From assembly GCA_017621655.1 (NCBI GenBank), contig JAGASS010000011.1, positions 1 to 33,133 of the forward strand: a stretch of 33,133 bases of DNA. Reading direction: 5' to 3'. Positions 1 to 7,035 of the stretch are shown in pieces (the first letter of the stretch is position 1; each line of letters opens with the position of its first letter). Made by a program: the position numbers and the translations under genes. The DNA comes from Clostridia bacterium. GTDB taxonomy: Bacteria; Bacillota; Clostridia; Oscillospirales; CAG-272. The notes under the pieces were generated by a model. That model had not been told where the DNA came from. It worked only from the letters and a program-made list of their open reading frames with translations, and did no database searches.

Positions 1-50
1 ATGAGAAGGGCAACGGTCTATAATTCCATTCATCGCGTTCTCCTTCCGTC

Positions 51-198
51 TTTTTGCTTCGCAAAAATCCACCTCCCTCCCGGAGGGAGGCAATGAAACG
101 TCCCTGAACCCATTTATGGGTAGCAAGTATCCAATGCGTGGCTGGCAGGCCAATCTAAAGCGCACTTGTGCGCAGCCAGTAGTATTAGGGCTACGCCC
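51..198. repeat. Cluster of short perfect hairpins
   Basis: No gene is visible in 1-236. The stretch holds several perfect small palindromes: a 7-bp stem with TTC loop at 51-67, CCTCCCTCC/GGAGGGAGG at 72-90, ACCCAT/ATGGGT at 108-121, GCGCAC/GTGCGC at 160-173 nested inside TGGCTG (139-144) and CAGCCA (173-178), and GGGC-TAC-GCCC at 188-198. The TTC and TAC triloops match those in the array at 22902-23070. Function unknown. Confidence 0.6.
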
Positions 199-210
199 GA
201 AAATGAAATA

Positions 211-229
211 CCCCCCGCTATGCGGGGGG
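211..229 (-). terminator. Terminator of the nitroreductase gene
   Basis: A perfect 8-bp stem CCCCCCGC/GCGGGGGG with a 3-nt loop lies 7 bp past the nitroreductase stop codon. On the minus strand it is followed by a T-rich stretch (ATTTCATTTT). Confidence 0.75.
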
Positions 230-236
230 ATATTTA

Positions 237-767
237 TTATTCTACGATCTTTGTAAGCTCGCTTATATCCTTGCGCTTTTTTGCGCGGAGCTTATCGTCG
301 GATTTGGGATAACCGAGGGTGATAACTAGACGGACTGCGCCGTCGAGGTTGCAGATCTTCCGTATTTCCGCATCGTCAAACCAGCCGAGAATACAGCTTC
401 CGAGTCCTTGACAAGCCGCTTCCGCCGTTATATACGCAGAAACGATGCCGATGTCTATCGAACGGTAATCGTTCTTTTTGACCTTTGCGCCGAGCGCGGC
501 GCTCGCAACGTATGGCATTTCCGATATTACGAGCAAGATCGGCGCATCGGAGGCGAATTTGTTCATTCCCATTCCCTGCGTCGCCTTTGCGACCTTTTTC
601 GCCGCATCTCCCTTGCAGACCGTTATAAAGTACGGCTGACCGTTGCAGGCGGACGGTGAAAGGCGCGCAGATTCAAGTATTTTATCAAGCTTTTCGCTTT
701 CGACCTCGCGTGTCGGGTCGTAACTGCGGCAGGACTGTCTTTTTTCAGCTATTTCGGTAAAATTCAT
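237..767 (-). CDS. Nitroreductase family protein
   Basis: 176-residue FMN-dependent nitroreductase-fold protein, expected to be a cytosolic NAD(P)H-dependent oxidoreductase; the physiological substrate cannot be told. Seen: the N-terminal RQSCRSY segment (about residues 10-16), the SPSACNGQP motif (about 37-45) where the family contacts FMN, and the GLGSCILGWF segment (about 122-131) before the C-terminal strand. The length fits the short single-domain nitroreductases. It is monocistronic, with its own TTGAAA/TATAAT promoter and a GC-rich terminator. The start has an AAGAGG ribosome binding site (AAGAGGTTAAT-ATG). Confidence 0.88.
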   Translation of the reverse strand: MNFTEIAEKRQSCRSYDPTREVESEKLDKILESARLSPSACNGQPYFITVCKGDAAKKVAKATQGMGMNKFASDAPILLVISEMPYVASAALGAKVKKNDYRSIDIGIVSAYITAEAACQGLGSCILGWFDDAEIRKICNLDGAVRLVITLGYPKSDDKLRAKKRKDISELTKIVE

Positions 768-797
768 ATTAACCTCTTATTGCGTTATTACCCTTTT

Positions 798-826
798 ATT
801 ATATCACAAAACCGCATCATTTTCAA
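798..826 (-). promoter_or_regulatory. Sigma-A promoter of the nitroreductase gene
   Basis: On the minus strand: -35 TTGAAA (826-821), 17-nt spacer, -10 TATAAT (803-798). The -10 sits in GTGATATAAT, which recurs in two other promoters of this window. Confidence 0.8.
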
Positions 827-831
827 GACGG

Positions 832-860
832 TTGCATTTTCCCCGTTTTTATGGTATAAT
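832..860 (+). promoter_or_regulatory. Sigma-A promoter of the HAD phosphatase gene
   Basis: -35 TTGCAT (832-837), 17-nt spacer, -10 TATAAT (855-860). The -10 lies inside a short palindrome, TGGTATAATATTTATACCA (852-870), a possible operator. It is back to back with the nitroreductase promoter. Confidence 0.8.
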
Positions 861-889
861 ATTTATACCAAATTGAAAGAGGAATCATT

Positions 890-1759
890 ATGGCAATAAG
901 AAAAACAAAAGAAGATAAACCCGTTCTTGCTATTTGCTATGATTTTGATAAGACCCTCTCGCCCGACGATATGCAGGCGCAGGGATATATACAGGCGGTC
1001 TATGACGGAGACGTCGAAACGTTCTGGAAGGAGTGCAACGCTCTTGCGACCGAGAACGATATGGACAGCAATCTCGCCTATATGTATAAGATGGTAGACG
1101 AAGCACAGGGACGGCTTGTATTTACAAAGAAAACGCTTGCCGATTACGGCTCTAAGGTCGAGCTTTTCCCCGGCGTCGAGGAATGGTTTGAGAGGATCAG
1201 AAAGTACGGCGCTGAGCACGGAGTTATAGTAGAGCATTATATAATATCGTCAGGTCTTAAAGAAATGATAGAGGGCACGTCTATTGCAAAGGCGGGTGCG
1301 TTTGAGAAAATCTACGCAAGCTCCTTTATGTTCGACAAAAAAGGCGTTGCTGTTTGGCCTGCACAGGCAATAAACTACACGAACAAAACACAGTTCCTTT
1401 TCCGTATCGAAAAGGGCGTTCTCGACGTGAACGACTCGGGTGTAAACGATCATTTTCCGCCCGACAGTGTAAGAGTTCCCTTCCGAAACATGGTCTATAT
1501 CGGTGACAGCGTAACCGATATTCCCTGCATGAAGCTGATAAATTCGCGCGGCGGTCACTCGATCGGCGTTTACGACGGAAAAACAAGCGACAAGTCGCGT
1601 GTACACAAGATGCTCGCTGAGGACCGAATCAAGTATTTCGCTCCCGCAGATTACAGAGAGGATTCAAAGCTCGATTCTCTCGTTAAGGCAATAATCGTTC
1701 GCACTGCGGCAAACGAGGTGCTTGAGGAACGTCATTTCGAATGTGAAAAAGAAAATTAA
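890..1759 (+). CDS. HAD-superfamily phosphatase (phosphoserine-phosphatase-like)
   Basis: 289-residue cytosolic haloacid dehalogenase-fold hydrolase. Motif I is DFDKTLS (about residues 18-24), giving the nucleophilic and acid/base aspartates. Motif II is the ISSG segment (about 118-121). Motif IV is GDSVTDIPC (about 205-213), binding Mg2+. The large insert between motifs I and II is the cap domain. These features show phosphomonoesterase chemistry but not the substrate; the layout resembles phosphoserine phosphatase-like members. The ribosome binding site is GAAAGAGG and the gene is monocistronic. Its terminator extends into the convergent acetyltransferase gene. Confidence 0.85.
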   Translation: MAIRKTKEDKPVLAICYDFDKTLSPDDMQAQGYIQAVYDGDVETFWKECNALATENDMDSNLAYMYKMVDEAQGRLVFTKKTLADYGSKVELFPGVEEWFERIRKYGAEHGVIVEHYIISSGLKEMIEGTSIAKAGAFEKIYASSFMFDKKGVAVWPAQAINYTNKTQFLFRIEKGVLDVNDSGVNDHFPPDSVRVPFRNMVYIGDSVTDIPCMKLINSRGGHSIGVYDGKTSDKSRVHKMLAEDRIKYFAPADYREDSKLDSLVKAIIVRTAANEVLEERHFECEKEN

Positions 1760-1764
1760 AAAGC

Positions 1765-1795
1765 AAAAGCACCTTGAATCATTCAAGGTGCTTTT
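1765..1795. terminator. Bidirectional terminator shared by HAD and GNAT genes
   Basis: A perfect 14-bp stem AAAAGCACCTTGAA/TTCAAGGTGCTTTT with a 3-nt loop. The loop TCA (1779-1781) is the TGA stop codon of the minus-strand GNAT gene, and the right arm encodes that protein's last residues. A-rich and T-rich flanks suit both directions. Confidence 0.9.
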
Positions 1796-2309
1796 TCCAT
1801 TCTTCACGAGTAATTCCGTAAGCATACAGCAATGTATCCTCGGGATCGGGATATTCCTTTATGCGCGTCATTCCGACCGATGCGGCAGTCGAATATGACG
1901 GCACGTTCGTGTACTTCATATACGAATAAACGGCATCAAAATCGGTGTTCAGAAAGAACCAATCACGCACCGCACGTGCTGCCTCTTTACCGTAACCGCG
2001 ACCTTGATAATCACGATATATATGGTAGCCGATTTCGGGCAGGGTCTCGCCGTCGATATTCTGCATCGTGATCCCACAGTCACCGATAAACTCTCCCGTT
2101 TCCTTAATTTCCGCAGCCCAAAGCCCGAAGCCGTATTTATTATAGTTATCAAAGCTCCAATCAAGCCAACGTCGAGTACCGTTTTCATCGTATGGCTTCG
2201 GATAGTGCTTCATCGTTATGGGGTCGGAAAGAAGCTTATACAGTGCGTCAAAATCGTCTTTTGTATATTCTCTTAAAATAAGTCTTTCGGTCTCAATTAT
2301 TATTTTCAT
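1779..2309 (-). CDS. GNAT N-acetyltransferase (RimJ/RimL type)
   Basis: 176-residue acetyl-CoA-dependent acetyltransferase of the Acetyltransf_3 group. Seen: the N-terminal ETERLILREY strand typical of RimJ/RimL relatives (about residues 6-15), the acetyl-CoA pyrophosphate-binding segment YQGRGYGKEA (about 101-110), and the NVPSYSTAASVGM helix (about 136-148) that is equivalent to the family's N-x-x-S-x-x-x-x-x-x-x-G. The acceptor is unknown (protein N-terminus, antibiotic or small amine). It lies 10 bp downstream of the pyroglutamyl peptidase gene and is probably co-transcribed. The stop codon is the loop of the terminator hairpin. Confidence 0.87.
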   Translation of the reverse strand: MKIIIETERLILREYTKDDFDALYKLLSDPITMKHYPKPYDENGTRRWLDWSFDNYNKYGFGLWAAEIKETGEFIGDCGITMQNIDGETLPEIGYHIYRDYQGRGYGKEAARAVRDWFFLNTDFDAVYSYMKYTNVPSYSTAASVGMTRIKEYPDPEDTLLYAYGITREEWKKHLE

Positions 2310-2319
2310 ATTCTCCCCG

Positions 2320-2904
2320 TCAGTCGATATTTTCTATTGCAACCGTCAGTGCCTGTATTATTATTTCAAGCTCCATCGACGGCTCCTTGCCCTGCTCCTT
2401 CGAGTATGGAATATGTATAAAACCGACCTTCACGCCGCTGCCGTCATAATGCGAAAGCAGAGTATAAAGCAGGTCGTTACAAACGTATGCGCCTGCAGAA
2501 TAGGAAACGCGCGACGGTATTCCTACCGCATTTATCGCCTCTGCTATATTCCGCACAGGCAATGTCGAAAAATAAGCGTTTTCGTCTCCAACCTTTATCG
2601 GCTCGTCCTTCGGCTGATTTCCATTATTGTCGGGAATCTCAGCATAACGCAGATTGATTCCGACAAGCTCGGGAGTTACCGCGTCCCGACCGCCTGCCTG
2701 ATCGACCGCGATTATCACGTCGGGGCGTATCTTCTCCGCTGCTTTTATCACGCTCTCCGCGGCATCACCGAAAACCACGGGAACAAGAAGCTTATTTATT
2801 TCGTATTCCTTTATACTCTCTTGTAAACGGCTGACCGCCTCCCATGACGGATTTATATTTTCTCCGCCAAACGGCTCAAATCCGGTTATCAGTAGCTTTT
2901 TCAC
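2320..2904 (-). CDS. pcp: Pyroglutamyl-peptidase I (peptidase C15)
   Basis: Removes N-terminal pyroglutamate from peptides in the cytosol. From a GTG start at 2904 it has 194 residues beginning MKKLLITGFEPFGGE, the typical N-terminus of the family. The cysteine nucleophile lies in AYVCNDLLY, the histidine in GFIHIPY, and the glutamate region is TPELVGINLRYAEIPDN. An in-frame ATG at 2940 would add 12 residues, but it overlaps the -10 element of the likely promoter (2944-2939), so it should not be in the transcript. An AGGCGGTGAAG-type ribosome binding site precedes the GTG. Likely bicistronic with the GNAT gene. Confidence 0.87.
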   Translation of the reverse strand: MKKLLITGFEPFGGENINPSWEAVSRLQESIKEYEINKLLVPVVFGDAAESVIKAAEKIRPDVIIAVDQAGGRDAVTPELVGINLRYAEIPDNNGNQPKDEPIKVGDENAYFSTLPVRNIAEAINAVGIPSRVSYSAGAYVCNDLLYTLLSHYDGSGVKVGFIHIPYSKEQGKEPSMELEIIIQALTVAIENID

Positions 2905-2938
2905 GTCTTCACCGCCTTTATTTTTTATCGGCTGATTC

Positions 2939-2967
2939 ATTATACCACATCATCAGATCTTTTTCAA
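2939..2967 (-). promoter_or_regulatory. Sigma-A promoter of pcp
   Basis: Minus strand: -35 TTGAAA (2967-2962), 17-nt spacer, -10 TATAAT (2944-2939). It lies directly after the terminator of the upstream dehydrogenase gene. The -10 covers the upstream in-frame ATG, which supports the GTG start at 2904. Confidence 0.75.
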
Positions 2968-2972
2968 GGAAA

Positions 2973-2999
2973 AAGCACTCACGGCATCCGTGAGTGCTT
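2973..2999 (-). terminator. Terminator of the Gfo/Idh dehydrogenase gene
   Basis: A perfect 12-bp stem AAGCACTCACGG/CCGTGAGTGCTT with a 3-nt loop. On the minus strand it runs into a T-tract, 4 bp beyond the stop codon. Confidence 0.9.
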
Positions 3000-3003
3000 C
3001 TCA

Positions 3004-4212
3004 TTATTTGAGTTTATAATGCTCTTCGATCATTTTCTGCTTTTTGGGATCGCCGTAGGTATTCGTCGTGTCGGCAAATACCGCCTTTACATCATCCTTT
3101 TTGCGTGAGGTCTTGACGCGCTTCATAAGCTCCTCATAATAAAGCTCCTCGTCTATAGGAAGCTCGACTTCTTTGCCGAGGAACGCAGAAAGGTGCATAG
3201 CGTTCGAGAGCATAAGTCCGTTTATACCCTCACTTCCGTGAGCAACGAGCTTTTCACCGCGAAGGATCGCGCCACCCCATGCGTTAAGAACGCCGATGTG
3301 CTGAGGATTCTCGCCGTCGGTCTCGATCTCCTTAAGCTCGCCCTTAAGAGAGCCGAACACCTCTTTGTTCGTCGCAGAGAATTCCGGCTCGCTCATCTCA
3401 AATTCATCCATTATGAGCTTTCCGTCCTCAACGACAAACTTCGCCTTGTCCATCTGAATCTCAAGGCGGTTGCTTCCGCGTCCGTCGCCCGTCGTGGTAA
3501 CGAATACGCCCGTTGCACCGTTTTCATACTCGACGTAAGCCGTTACGTCGTCCTCGACCTCAATATCGTGCCACTTTCCGAAATGCAGATGCGCCTGAAC
3601 CTTTTTAGGCATACCGCATATCCACTGCCAAAGATCGAGCTGATGCGGACACTGATTAAGGAGAACGCCTCCGCCTTCACCTGCCCAGGTCGCGCGCCAT
3701 CCGCCCGAATTATAATACGCCTGAGGGCGGTACCAGTTTGTGATTATCCAGTTGGTACGGCGTATCCTGCCGTAATTGCCGCTTTGAACAAGCTCGCGAA
3801 GCTTTCTGTACAGGCAGTTGGTTCTCTGATTGAACATCATACCGAAAACAACGTCGGGGTGCTTCTCAGCCACCTCGTTCATCTCTCTTGCCTGCTTCGT
3901 GTAAACTCCTGCCGGCTTTTCTACCATAACGTGAATGCCGTTTTCGATGCACATGATCGCGAGCGACGCGTGATCGTAATGCGGAACTGCCACGATAGCG
4001 GCGTCAATAGCTCCGCTTTTTATCATTTCCTCGGCACTGTCGAAATACTTTACCTCCTCGCCGAACTGTCCCTTTGACCAATTCAGACGCTCGGGGTTGT
4101 TATCAGCAATTGCCGAAAGAACGAAATCGGGGCAGCTGCCCTTGACCACGTTCGATGCGTGACCCGTTCCCATGTTTCCTATACCGATTATACCAAGACG
4201 TATCTTTTCCAT
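3004..4212 (-). CDS. Gfo/Idh/MocA family oxidoreductase
   Basis: 402-residue NAD(P)-dependent sugar or inositol dehydrogenase. The Rossmann motif GIIGIGNMGTGH opens the protein (about residues 7-18), EKPAG (about 98-102) carries the family's conserved lysine, and GGVLLNQCPHQLDLW (about 180-194) is the C-terminal domain signature with the catalytic His-x-x-x-Asp-like pair. The substrate is not determined. The gene lies 274 bp downstream of two TIM-barrel isomerases on the same strand. That pairing (dehydrogenase plus AP-endonuclease-2-fold epimerases) is known from 3-keto-sugar and inositol pathways, so a polyol or glycoside route is inferred. GAGAGG precedes the ATG. Confidence 0.88.
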   Translation of the reverse strand: MEKIRLGIIGIGNMGTGHASNVVKGSCPDFVLSAIADNNPERLNWSKGQFGEEVKYFDSAEEMIKSGAIDAAIVAVPHYDHASLAIMCIENGIHVMVEKPAGVYTKQAREMNEVAEKHPDVVFGMMFNQRTNCLYRKLRELVQSGNYGRIRRTNWIITNWYRPQAYYNSGGWRATWAGEGGGVLLNQCPHQLDLWQWICGMPKKVQAHLHFGKWHDIEVEDDVTAYVEYENGATGVFVTTTGDGRGSNRLEIQMDKAKFVVEDGKLIMDEFEMSEPEFSATNKEVFGSLKGELKEIETDGENPQHIGVLNAWGGAILRGEKLVAHGSEGINGLMLSNAMHLSAFLGKEVELPIDEELYYEELMKRVKTSRKKDDVKAVFADTTNTYGDPKKQKMIEEHYKLK

Positions 4213-4272
4213 ATTTCTTACCTCTCGTTGGATTTAATATAAATGTTTTAGAATGTAACATTGTTTTTAAGC

Positions 4273-4452
4273 GGGCTGTCGTGGGCGCCAGCCCCTACCG
4301 CGCAAATATTGAACGTTTCTTGGTAGGGGTCGGCGCCTCGACGACCCGTAAAAAGAAAAGTAACACAGCTTTTACACGGCGGGAGTAAACCCCCGCCATA
4401 CAAAGGTATATTAAACGTTATTTTGTATGGTCGATTCGTGAATCGCCCATAC
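4273..4452. repeat. Three consecutive palindromic intergenic repeats
   Basis: The gene-free 4213-4486 holds an imperfect 26-27-bp inverted repeat (4273-4299 against 4322-4347) containing GGCGCC and CCCCTACC, a GGCGGG/CCCGCC hairpin (4378-4397) and a GTATGG-CGATTC/GAATCG-CCATAC hairpin (4425-4452). Similar GTAGGGGCG-type palindromes lie near 16115-16138 and 26378-26400, so this is a dispersed family. I see no convincing promoter here for the downstream dehydrogenase. Confidence 0.7.
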
Positions 4453-4486
4453 GGTTAATTCGTCTAATCCTCATATACTGTCTCAA

Positions 4487-5239
4487 TCAATTAAATCCGC
4501 AAGCTTTAAGATATTCGTAGCTTCGACGCAGACAGTCGAAGGGGTCTTCGCCGTTGCAGTCGTCCTGCTCGACCATCATATATTCCGTTCCCGCAGCTTC
4601 TGCCATTTTGAAAACGCGGTCGAAGTTGATATTACCCTCGCCGACGACTGCCATTTTCTGACCAAACGCGCAGTCCTTAAGATGTATAACGGGAACTCTG
4701 CCACTTAAGCGCTCAATGTAATCGGCAGGATCTGCGCCGCCGACCTGTACCCAATAGGTATCGAGCGTAAAGCCCATAAGCTCCTTCGGCATTCCCTCCG
4801 CCAAAAGCTCCATAACGGTCTTGTTTCCTACCTTTTTGAACTCTGCCGCGTGGTTATGGTACATAAAGTACTTACCCTCGCCTTTGAATATCTTGCAGGG
4901 CTCAGTGTAGGTCTCAATGAACTTAGGTACGTTATTTTCACCACCCTCGCATCCGAAGTCGAACCAGCCGAGACCAATATGATCGCAGCCGAGAATCGTG
5001 TGATCGCGAGCGACCTGAAGCGTCTCGTTTTCGATCCTGGCTGTCGGAATGTGCGTAAGCACGCATTTAAGTCCGAGACGGTCAAGCTCTGCTCTCATTT
5101 CGGCGGGGTCGTACTGACATACTCCCGAAAGCTGTACCGTCGTATATCCGATATCCGCTACCTTTTTGAGCGACTCGTAAAGATCCTCCTTCGTCTTACA
5201 GAAATCACGGATAGTATAAAACTGTGCTCCTATTTTCAT
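4487..5239 (-). CDS. Sugar phosphate isomerase/epimerase (TIM barrel)
   Basis: 250-residue protein of the xylose-isomerase-like TIM-barrel (AP endonuclease 2) family. Seen: the N-terminal strand MKIGAQFYTIRD, CVLTHIP (about residues 59-65), YHNHAAEF (about 127-134), FTLDTYW (about 157-163), and VIHLKDC followed by VGEG. The His, Glu and Asp residues in these strands would hold the divalent metal. The stop of the preceding gene and this start overlap by one base (TAATG), indicating translational coupling. It works with its paralogue at 5239-6084, probably as ketose or keto-glycoside epimerase or isomerase; the substrate is unknown. Confidence 0.85.
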   Translation of the reverse strand: MKIGAQFYTIRDFCKTKEDLYESLKKVADIGYTTVQLSGVCQYDPAEMRAELDRLGLKCVLTHIPTARIENETLQVARDHTILGCDHIGLGWFDFGCEGGENNVPKFIETYTEPCKIFKGEGKYFMYHNHAAEFKKVGNKTVMELLAEGMPKELMGFTLDTYWVQVGGADPADYIERLSGRVPVIHLKDCAFGQKMAVVGEGNINFDRVFKMAEAAGTEYMMVEQDDCNGEDPFDCLRRSYEYLKACGFN

Positions 5240-6084
5240 TATCTTGTCCTCCCGATAATTTTATCAAACGCCGTCACAGCGGCGTCAAAAGCCGTATTTG
5301 CATCAGGGAAGGAGATCGAGCCGACGTTGCTCTTTTCTCCCTCTCTTTCAAGCCCCGAAAGTCCCTCGAACACCGCGAGATGCGGCTCGAGAGTAAAGCA
5401 GGTCTTGCCGTTCTTACATAGGTCGGAAACGATCTTTTTGATATTTCCGTCGCCGTATCCGGCAGGAACTATGCTTCCGTCAAGGCGTGAATCCTTTACG
5501 TGCATATATTTTATATAATTTTTAAGCATTCCGTATGCTTCAAGGGTGTCAACTCCGCACTGCACGAAGTTTGCGGGATCAAAAACCGCCTTTATCTCGG
5601 GTATATTTTCGTGTATGACCTTACATCTACTCGGAACGTCTCCGAAAATTCCCTTTTCGTTTTCGTGACAAAGAGTAACTCCGCTTCCATCTGCTACCTC
5701 GGCAAGCTTCGCCATTCTTTCAAGGACCATGCCCTCGTACTGCTCTGCATCACCGTCGATATAAAACGAGAAGATCCTCATATTCTGCGCGCCGAGAATA
5801 CTAGCAAGCTCAAGAGTATGTCTGAACTTATCAAGATGCGCCCCGAAATCGTCTTCAATACCGATCTTTCCGATAGGCGATCCGACCGAGAATACCGAAA
5901 GCCCTACCGCGTCAAGCTTACTCTTGACCTCGCGCGCCTTATCAAGCGTTATATCGGAAATATTCGTTCCGTCAACACCGCGTATCTCAAGTCCGTTAAG
6001 AGAATTGCGAAGAAGCGCGTCTATCTGCCCGTCTATCTGCGGACACGCCTCGTCTGCGAATGCGTAGATATTTGCGTTGTTCAT
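5239..6084 (-). CDS. Sugar phosphate isomerase/epimerase (TIM barrel), paralogue
   Basis: 281-residue member of the xylose-isomerase-like TIM-barrel superfamily and first gene of the sugar operon. Seen: an N-terminal FADEACPQIDGQI segment, GVTLCHENEKGIFGD (about residues 136-150) with a metal-binding His/Glu, VFDPANFVQ (about 167-175), YMHVKDS (about 195-201), GYGDGNI (about 210-216) and TLEPHLAVF (about 232-240). This is the metal-dependent epimerase/isomerase pattern, but substrate specificity is not readable. It has its own promoter (6132-6104), divergent from the AraC regulator, which is the obvious candidate controller. GAGGTG precedes the ATG. Confidence 0.85.
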   Translation of the reverse strand: MNNANIYAFADEACPQIDGQIDALLRNSLNGLEIRGVDGTNISDITLDKAREVKSKLDAVGLSVFSVGSPIGKIGIEDDFGAHLDKFRHTLELASILGAQNMRIFSFYIDGDAEQYEGMVLERMAKLAEVADGSGVTLCHENEKGIFGDVPSRCKVIHENIPEIKAVFDPANFVQCGVDTLEAYGMLKNYIKYMHVKDSRLDGSIVPAGYGDGNIKKIVSDLCKNGKTCFTLEPHLAVFEGLSGLEREGEKSNVGSISFPDANTAFDAAVTAFDKIIGRTR

Positions 6085-6103
6085 AATATCACCTCTTGTT
6101 TAT

Positions 6104-6132
6104 ATTTTATTACAATCATAAATTAAATGCAA
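6104..6132 (-). promoter_or_regulatory. Promoter of the isomerase/epimerase operon
   Basis: Minus strand: -35 TTGCAT (6132-6127), 17-nt spacer, -10 TAAAAT (6109-6104). Divergent from the araC-type promoter 23 bp away. Confidence 0.65.
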
Positions 6133-6155
6133 TTACCATAAAAACTTAAAATATA

Positions 6156-6184
6156 TTGCAAATAGAACTTTTTTGTGTTATAAT
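6156..6184 (+). promoter_or_regulatory. Promoter of the first AraC-family regulator
   Basis: -35 TTGCAA (6156-6161), 17-nt spacer, -10 TATAAT (6179-6184). The predicted transcription start is near 6191, leaving a leader of only about 12 nt that contains the GAGGTG ribosome binding site. Confidence 0.7.
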
Positions 6185-6202
6185 ACCTCCGAGGTGATTA
6201 AT

Positions 6203-6988
6203 ATGACGCCAATAATAGATACCGGAAGGACATATACCGAAAATCCCGACACGCGCCTTTTTCAAATGCACGCTCACGACGGATATGAGGTATACTGTTT
6301 TTTAAGCGGCAAGGCAAAATACTTCGTTGAGGGAACCGTTTACCCTCTCCGTCCGGGCGATATTCTTATAATGAAGAGAGCGGAATCGCATACTCTTTTG
6401 CTCCAAGGCGATCAGCCGTACGAGAGGATCGCGATCCATTTCAGCGCAGACGCGATAGTCGGCGCGGGTAAAGACAAGCTGCTTTCTTATCTTAACGACC
6501 GACCTCTCGGTAAAAATAACCGCTTCCCTGCCGCGATCTTCAAGGGCAAAAATTGGCTCTATTATCTGAACTCGGCGTGCGAATCCGAAGACGAGGAAAC
6601 AAAGAAGCTGTACCTCACCGTGCTTCTTACCGAGCTTTGTACCTCCTCTTCCGAAATTCGCCCCGACAGCGAGGCGCGTGACAATATATCAGAGCTGATC
6701 GCATATATAAATTCCCATCTGAGCGAAGATCTTTCCCTCGACAGTATCTGCTCCGTTTTCCATACTAGCCGTTCGCATACGAACAGAAAATTCCGACAGA
6801 TGACGGGGTCGTCAATGTGGGAATACGTCAAGCGCAAGCGTCTTCTTATGGCGAAGGAGCTTCTTCTCGGCGGCGAAAATCCCTACCGCGTATATGAAAA
6901 ATGCGGCTTCAACGAATACAGCTCCTTCTACCGCGCATACAAGGCGGAATTCGGCGTAAGCCCGAAGGACGATCATAAAAAGGTATAG
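6203..6988 (+). CDS. AraC-family transcriptional regulator
   Basis: 261-residue regulator with an N-terminal cupin-like sensor (HAHDGYEVYCFLSG, then YPLRPGDILIMKRAESH) and two C-terminal helix-turn-helix motifs (about residues 170-255: LSLDSICSVFHTSRSHTNRKF and PYRVYEKCGFNEYSSFYRAYK, then FGVSPKD). ATG 6203 is chosen because GAGGTG lies 6 nt upstream; the TTG at 6173 lies within the promoter. It is divergent from the isomerase/dehydrogenase genes and probably activates them in response to a sugar or sugar phosphate. Confidence 0.9.
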   Translation: MTPIIDTGRTYTENPDTRLFQMHAHDGYEVYCFLSGKAKYFVEGTVYPLRPGDILIMKRAESHTLLLQGDQPYERIAIHFSADAIVGAGKDKLLSYLNDRPLGKNNRFPAAIFKGKNWLYYLNSACESEDEETKKLYLTVLLTELCTSSSEIRPDSEARDNISELIAYINSHLSEDLSLDSICSVFHTSRSHTNRKFRQMTGSSMWEYVKRKRLLMAKELLLGGENPYRVYEKCGFNEYSSFYRAYKAEFGVSPKDDHKKV

Positions 6989-6990
6989 TA

Positions 6991-7026
6991 AAACCTCTGA
7001 CGGTGAATCACCGTCAGAGGTTTTTT
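6991..7026. terminator. Terminator after the first AraC gene
   Basis: A perfect 15-bp stem AAACCTCTGACGGTG/CACCGTCAGAGGTTT with a 3-nt loop, followed by TTTTTT. It lies between convergent genes and can also serve the metallophosphoesterase gene. Confidence 0.92.
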
Positions 7027-7035
7027 CCTATTTTA

